Shown: positions 58,088 through 64,000 of the stretch, piece after piece
How the letters are laid out: every line of letters begins with the position of its first letter
Numbering within the stretch: position 1 is the stretch's first letter
NCBI GenBank assembly: GCA_021399445.1
Contig: JAJTUQ010000002.1
Location: 4,340,001-4,404,000, forward strand
Source: Xylogone sp. PMI_703
Lineage: Eukaryota > Ascomycota > Leotiomycetes
DNA length: 64,000 nt
Direction of reading: 5' to 3'
Notes under the pieces: model-generated
Told to the model about the DNA's origin: nothing
The model's database searches: none
The model's input: only the letters and a program-made list of their open reading frames with translations
Program-made: the position numbers and the translations under genes

Positions 58088-59212
58088 TGCTCGTTCACGC
58101 CATCATCCCATCACTACTCCTCTTTGCCCTCTCCCGCAGCTAACCAACCACCCCGCCGCCAGCTGCACCTCATTCGCTGCACCGCTCTGACTCTGTGATG
58201 CCTCGCTCGCACAGGCAAATTTACTTGGAAGCTGCAGTCAGAGCAAATCAGAAAAGAGGAGACCGCGATAACAGCGCAAACAACGAGAGGGACCAGCTGT
58301 GATTTGCTCCCTGGACCCTCACGGTGTAGCCCAAATGCTGGCAGGTCCAAGCTCCACTGACGAGCACCAGTTACGGGGGCGGTACTTTGGGGAAGTACTC
58401 GCAGCAGCGCGGACGGGCGTAGGTAGGAGGGAAAGTTACCGCACAGCATGTACCCACGGTCGCCGTCACTTGCTGCGCGGTACAAGCAGCTGGGGTTCTG
58501 GTCTCGCCCCCTCACTTGCGTCCTCCAGTCGCTGCTACGGGGCACCGCCAGAATGTCTGTACACGGGCAGGAAAGTACCACCCTCTTGCCGTACACCCAC
58601 AGCTCCTTCCCTCTCTGTTGTGTGGACCAGCCACCACATCCCCAACTTGTCTTGATCATTCCTCATTCGAATGGACTGTTTTTGATTTCCCGGTATCTGT
58701 ATATATCGAAAGCCTCCAAGCACACACGAGCAGGCTAGACCACCGGTCAGCCTCCACGCTTCCGAGGGCAGGCCAGAAGAAGAAGACCATAACGCCTTGT
58801 ACATACATCATACATCGTACATCGACACAGGCATGTACATACATGCTCCCTACGTACGACCCGTAGAGTAATACCCTTTTCTGCCCAGCCGTCTGGGTTG
58901 TCTACCCGCCCTCGCCATCTCTGCCGGCGTCCGCGTGTACAAGTGTTGCTACTGCTGGTATTTTCCTGCTGGTGCTGCTCCTGGCGTTGTCCGTTGTGGT
59001 CTGTTGACAGAAGTGACAAGGAAAAAAATATGATCAAATAATTAAATAACTTAAAGCAGAAAAAAATAACAAAAGAGAACTGGCGCTGAGGAGACATTGG
59101 TTCATCTTGTCAAATCGCGAGGCCCTGGGCCCGCCGATCATTCCCTCGAAACCCCCAGTACAGAAATCTGGCGCGCCGCCCACCAATTTTTCTCTTCCCT
59201 ACTTGTGCCTCT

Positions 59213-59233
59213 AGCCCAGCCCAGCCCAGCCCG
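59213..59233 (+). repeat. Short GCCCA tandem repeat
   Basis: Four units of GCCCA in a row (last one varied) within the GC-rich upstream region of the Myb/SANT B gene. Confidence 0.7.
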
Positions 59234-60324
59234 GTCTGGTGCAGTGACCTCTGCAACCGGGACAAGAGGAAAGCGTTCGTGCCCCTCGTTCCACTTGGGA
59301 GAGAAGGAGCTGCCATCAACGACGGGTAACAAGAGTATTAATAACAACGGGATACCTCGCTGCGGGTTACCAGTACGACTTTGTTTCTTCCCTTCTTCTT
59401 CTTCTCCTCCACCGTCGTCTGCCGCCACAATTTCAATTTCTCGACATTTTCTTCCCGAGCAGAGCAGAACAGAGCAGACAGCAGGCAAAGAAACGAGAAC
59501 AGAACCGAACAGGACTTGGATCGCTGGGCGCAACCGCAACGCCCGCCGCCATCGTTGCTCGTCGCGCTGCTCACATATCGGCCCAGGTTCAGGGTGTTGG
59601 CCTAGTCAGCCGCTGCAGGCGACTCGAACTGCAAGTACCGCCCCGAACGACAGGCATTGCTGATTCCTGCGGCATCGAGGGCTGCCTTCCTGGTCGTCAA
59701 CTCTTTTTCAATGACATCTCCATGATAGCCCTTCCTGCACGCGTACCGGTAGTGTACTGTACTTAAAAACCCAGGAGCTGGCCCCGTTGCGAGTCACCAG
59801 ATCAGACCATAACAAGAAAAAAAAAACATCTACCCCCTTCTCTTATCCGTTCCACCGTGCTGAATTGAAGCTGCTTCTGGCACGCGCCCCCCCCCCAAAG
59901 AAAGCGTTCCCTCGGCGCACGATACCAGCTTGCTTGCCCTGCTTAGCACCCTACTACTGCGGAGAAAGCGTTCCCACAATACATAAGGTAGCTGCTATAT
60001 ACTTCCTCTCCCACCACACACGACGGCACGCTACATGGGAATTTGCATGACCGTCGTTGGTTGAAGCCATTGAAGGACCGCCCATCGGCAAGTCATGCAA
60101 GAAAGGCATGTCAGCCCTATTGCCAGCATCGCCTTCTCCATCTTCTGTACATGAGATCGTAGGTATCTCCGTACCTACACCCCAGCCTCAACTTGGCGAC
60201 TTCAACCAATCCACACGCGAGTCAACAACCAGAGCGATTCGCGCTCAAATTTCTTCCTCCCTTCCCCTACGCCGACGCTCTTGACTATCAAGCCTCCAAC
60301 GCATGGTCTTCGACCTCCTCGCTC

Positions 60325-61238
60325 ATGTCTAAACGCATAGACAGACAGCAAGTCGAAGCCGCCTCCAGAATCCATCCACCGTTGCAACCTCACCCGCAGA
60401 TCGTGGACCCTTCCGTGCTGCCCACTGCCGTTGCCCCATCTCCTGTTGCTGCACGGAACAAGAGACGCGCCTCAGGGTCAGCACCTCAAATCAACACCAT
60501 GGCGGCTCCATCTGGTGGATTACCGCCCTCAATGACGGGCAATCCTCCTCCCATGCCCACGGCCGACATGGGTCCGCCACCAGCCAAGAAGAGTCGCACC
60601 AATACTCCATGGACGCCTGCGGAAGAGCAGAAGTTAAAAGCCATGAGAGATGCCAACCACAGCTGGGCCGACATAGCAAAGGTATGAAATACAAGAAAAT
60701 TTTTTAATCAAAACAAAAGTGATACTTGATGCTTGCCTCTTTCTCTCTCGTTTCTCTCTTTTCTTCCAAATAAAAAATATTGTGATACTTACTTGTTTGT
60801 GTTAGGAATTCCCTAATAGAACAGAAGGAAGTGTGAAGAAGCACTGGTATAAGGTTTGAACGCCTGATTGCCCCTCCTGCTCAATGACATCCTTAATTAC
60901 TAACGCGACGTCTCAGGACATGCACTACGCAGAGTTCGCTGAAGACGAGGTACGTGGAATTTTTTTTGCTTGCATCCCACATTTGATGCTGATGCTCAAA
61001 CTAGAGTCAGGCTCTCCTCAATGCTATCAAAGAGTACGATGCAAACAAGTGGAAGGCCATTGGCGCGAAAGTTGGCAAGCCAGCTAAGGTGCGTACATCC
61101 AATTGCTGTTTTTGACGAACCCATGAAAAAGGAGAAGAGAAAACGAAGAGAGTCAAGGAAACCAGTGGGAAGACGTTACTGATATTCCTGTAGGCATGCG
61201 AACAGTACGCCAAAGAACACTTTGGAGGTCGAATATAG
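60325..61238 (+). CDS. Myb/SANT DNA-binding protein B, two repeats
   Basis: Five exons (60325-60681, 60806-60853, 60917-60949, 61005-61088, 61194-61238), all joined in phase 0, give 188 aa. The N-terminal half is Pro/Ala-rich with a basic NKRRASG and AKKSR. Repeat 1 runs NTPWTPAEEQKLKAMRDANH then SWADIAK|EFPNRTEGSVKKHWYK. Repeat 2 runs DMHYAEFAEDE|SQALLNAIKEYDANKWKAIG then KPAK|ACEQYAKEHFGGRI. The regularly placed tryptophans (PW, SWADIA, HW, KWKAIG) are the Myb hallmark. A nuclear DNA-binding role is likely; targets unknown. The start is the first ATG in frame (MSKRIDRQQVEAASRI); upstream the frame is open to about 60193 without ATG. Exons 2-5 are too short to stand out, so a first-pass annotation would stop at the first intron. 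Confidence 0.9.
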
Positions 61239-62110
61239 TTTCATGACCGCGCCATGATGCTTTGGAACGTTGGAGGTACCCATTGACATTTGCTGCTTTG
61301 CGTGGCCCATTTCGTCGGGTATCCAAGTCTAAAGCTATCTTGGCCTATTCAATGCCCGAATCTTCAACGCGACTTAATCTCCTTATCCTCAATACAACAT
61401 CGCAGGACTGTTTTTTTCTTCTTTTTATCTATCACCCTTTGGGAGCTTATGAATGGCGGCTCGACGGGACTAGTGGGGGATATTCTCCGAATCGGCTGAA
61501 TACCACTACCGGTAGCCCGTGCACACCCTTACCTACCCTATTAATATAAAACACCAACTTCACACACATGGAAACGGGCCGCCGGTCGAATCAACTGTCA
61601 CTTTATTTCAGCGATTTTCATTGGTACAAAATCCCTAGCGACATGGACTTCTCTTCTTTGGGCGGTTTGTTCACGTCATAACTAGTCGATGATGCCTGTT
61701 TTTATCATCCCTTCCTGTTGTTCTGCTCTCCAGGGGTCTTTTTGCACGGCGACACACACGCAAGGCTGAATCTACTTCTGGATAGATGGAGATGTATGAA
61801 AGTTTTCTTTTTTTTCTTCCCTTCTCAGCCCTCTACCTCGCGGTGTTTGCTTGTCCTTTTGTTGTTTGGCGCGATTTTCCCCCCATGCAGCGGTAATAAA
61901 AGAGGAAGAAACTCACCTAGCATTGACATGGATCAATATCGACTATCATATCATGGGGTTTATTAGCAGAAGCAGCAGGAACGGGATATAAGGATGGAAA
62001 TGACACAGGGAACAGGGGGTTGACCAAGACGGGAAACCGGATCGGAAATAGGACACACGGCGGGACGGGAAAATGGAAAATGCGAAACCATGAATAGGAT
62101 GAAAGGTGTG

Positions 62111-62140
62111 AATGTTGAATGTTGATGTTGATGTTGATGT
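62111..62140 (+). repeat. TGTTGA simple repeat
   Basis: About five imperfect copies of AATGTTG/ATGTTG in tandem. Confidence 0.75.
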
Positions 62141-62810
62141 ATTTGTTAATCTGAACAACTTGAATGAACCAACTTTTAATGATGAATTTGAGTGAGCAAG
62201 TAATGCCATGGAGAGGGAGGCCTAGGTAGGAGAGGTACAGAAGAGGAACATAAAAGAAGGAGAGATGCGAAACTCTACTTATACGCATACGCATGATTCC
62301 CCTAATCCAAAAAAATGTATCAGACTATGTCTTGCATTACACAGGTGTTCAAGGGGAGGAGTCGTGTTTTCTTTTTTCCCGCTCTTCCTCCTACAGTAGG
62401 TTCACTGAATCAAGCAAAGCAGGCATACCCCTTACTTTTGAGGGCTGCCTTCCCCCTTCTGTAGTGCCGTAGCTCGAGTTTCTAGCTAACCTACCGGTAT
62501 GACTTTGCTTACTCACCACGTCTTCCCCTGGCAACCCTCGAGGCATGCATGAGGCATCTGCTTTTTCGTGGGTCCCCATTGTTATATTTGTTGTTTTTAT
62601 TCTTATTGTGTGGTTTTCGGTGCTAACTTTGGGTGATAACTAAAGTCTGGGGTTTGCTTGGGGTTTGGTGGGGGTTGGATGTCTTGGTATTGGTGATGTT
62701 GGCCCATGGTGGGTTTACGGTATTATAGTACAAGAAGAGGATGGGGATGGAGACGGGATAACGTTTTGATGTATTTCTGATGGCAGCCTTTTCTTGTGAT
62801 TTTGTCTTTA

Positions 62811-62838
62811 TTCTTGTTCTTGTTCTTGTTCTTCTCTC
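62811..62838 (+). repeat. TTCTTG hexanucleotide repeat
   Basis: Four tandem copies of TTCTTG followed by TTCTCTCTT. A pyrimidine tract with no coding context. Confidence 0.8.
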
Positions 62839-64000
62839 TTGAGATTCCCTTTACCGTGATGAAGAGGCTCTAGGTAGAAGAATTGTGGTGCGAGGCGTTT
62901 CCCCATCGTACGAGTTTTAGATCTAGATTCTGGGGTGGAATTTCTAGGTGTTACTTCATTTTTCTTGGCGCTGGGGTTTGGGGGCACTTTTGATCCTGGA
63001 GTAGACTCTGGTGCATGTAGGGACTTGAGGAGTTGCACTCGTACAGTGATCATGAATGTTGATGGGCTAGTGGAGTGATATTCGAAAGTGTGAGGATGAA
63101 GAAAGAGCACGTGAACGTTGGGATAGCTGTAATGGAAGGTGTGTTTACTGTGGTACACAGTATTCTGAGAACTACAAGAATTCCATGGTTGAGGGAGGCT
63201 GGTACATGATTACAGAACTCTGAGGAATGCGCATGCTGTGGATTCGAACTCTTTGTCATCATGGTTCTATGGTAGGCCTGGATGTGGAGAGGAACATCGT
63301 GGAATGTAAATGCATAAAAATAGAAAAATTCCCCGTTTTAGAGTGTTTTTATGCGCGTTGAATCTGCACAAACCGGATTGGCGGCTAACTTTATGCGGGT
63401 TCTTGACTCTTGTGACACCACGCAGACCTGGAAGCTACATTTGTAACACTGTAGCACAAAGTAGTTTTCAAGGTTCAGCTTGGAGATTTCTACAAGATAA
63501 ACTCGCAGCAGACAAGGCTTCAAGTAAAAAAATTGGTCGCGAGGCAGAGAAGACCAAGTAAGGGGTCTCTATTCCAGGGCAAGGGCAAAAATGTTTCTCC
63601 TGTAGTCTTGACTCTTGCGTGGCCATCAGTCATCCTGTGCTCGCAAATACGAGGTGTGGCGAGGCCCGATGCATCGAAGCTCTGGGTGGAGCTGGGAGCT
63701 CTCGAAGCTACCGTACTGTGGTTGCAGTACCGAGGAAGCTCAGGAAGTCACCAAGGTACCAATACAGTCTCATGATTATGGGAAAGTTCATGTTGATGGA
63801 GGATTTGTTCCGAAGAAACTGAAGATTGTGATGGTCCTACAAGTAGATGCTTGGCATGACATCGTCTTGGTCCCTCCACACCAGCAGTCTGGGCCAGGGA
63901 GAATAGAAGCGCAGGCGCTGCCCGTGCGGACCGAAGATGACGGAACTGACAGGTGGACTACCGGTGGGAAGTCAACTGCGAGGAAGTCGTGCTGCTTACA

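Larger units (their letters stand above)
53653..60324. promoter_or_regulatory. 6.7 kb gene-free region between two divergent Myb/SANT genes
   Basis: The longest spacer in the window. No frame shows a conserved motif or intron-exon pattern. The left part (53.7-56 kb) has mixed composition. From about 57.1 kb the DNA becomes GC- and CT-richer with many low-complexity tracts. Long GC-driven open frames at 57140-57778, 58114-58659 and 59097-59663 overlap frames on the other strand and carry no family pattern. I infer large upstream regulatory DNA and long leaders for one or both genes; unannotated noncoding RNAs are possible. Confidence 0.5.
61239..64000. other. 2.8 kb gene-free right end
   Basis: Probably begins with the 3' UTR of Myb/SANT B. 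It contains T- and CT-rich tracts and two simple repeats listed separately. No reading frame shows family features or splice pattern. A gene starting beyond the window cannot be excluded. Confidence 0.45.

Noticed and set aside
58114..58659. 181-codon minus-strand frame
   Set aside because: Same GC-rich low-complexity context, mirrored by plus-strand frames; no recognisable domain.
59097..59663. 188-codon plus-strand frame
   Set aside because: Ser/Pro/Arg-rich and matched by open frames on the minus strand; probably leader DNA of the Myb/SANT B gene.
63231..63260. B-box-like TTCGAATCC on the minus strand
   Set aside because: No complementary T-stem or acceptor stem around it, so not a tRNA.

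Overview
The window is nuclear DNA of a filamentous ascomycete (Pezizomycotina). Most genes carry 45-70 base introns with GT..AG ends and CTAAC-like branch points. The gene set also fits: a creC orthologue, a Zn2Cys6 regulator, a pisatin-demethylase-like P450, a type B carboxylesterase and an RTA1-family relic. I cannot fix the class or species. There is no rRNA, CRISPR array, recognisable intact transposon or virus. Exon joins below were made by reading splice signals, codon phase and family conservation; every joined frame closes in whole codons.

Layout. 0.5-4.4 kb (-) NPC1/Ncr1 sterol transporter. 5.7-6.7 kb (-) NMN adenylyltransferase. 8.3-14.1 kb (+) Ufd4/TRIP12 HECT ligase. 14.7-16.4 kb (+) CUE-Smr protein (Cue2 type). 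16.6-18.1 kb (-) branched-chain keto acid dehydrogenase E1 alpha, divergent from COQ5 (18.4-19.4 kb, +). 19.9-22.3 kb (-) degenerate phosphoesterase-like protein with an RGG tail. 23.1-25.0 kb (-) Gem1/Miro, divergent from creC (25.6-27.9 kb, +). 28.4-28.9 kb RTA1-family pseudogene. 29.3-29.9 kb (-) stand-alone RapZ-C domain protein, divergent from a Zn2Cys6 factor (30.3-31.6 kb, +). 32.0-33.5 kb (+) Nse2 SUMO ligase. 35.4-37.5 kb (+) carboxylesterase and 38.8-40.6 kb (+) P450. 41.1-44.7 kb (+) Kap123 importin. 45.3 kb (-) intron-containing tRNA-Glu. 46.0-48.0 kb (-) unknown charged protein. 48.4-49.4 kb (-) aldo/keto reductase. 50.6-52.0 kb (+) FAD oxidoreductase. 52.6-53.7 kb (-) and 60.3-61.2 kb (+) two Myb/SANT regulators, diverging across 6.7 kb with no convincing gene. 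61.2-64.0 kb no gene.

Most of the window is core housekeeping: mitochondria (Gem1, COQ5, BCKDH E1 alpha), ubiquitin/SUMO (Ufd4, Nse2, and CreC which partners a deubiquitinase), sterol and NAD metabolism, nuclear import and mRNA surveillance. The accessory-looking part is roughly 28-41 kb: a dead RTA1 gene, a Zn2Cys6 factor, an esterase and a P450, with longer spacers. I did not find a clearly new multi-gene system. The most unusual items are the phosphoesterase-like protein with replaced metal ligands joined to an RRM-like/RGG tail, the 6.7 kb gap between two Myb-type genes, and a set of very short coding exons (5, 10, 11 and 12 bases).
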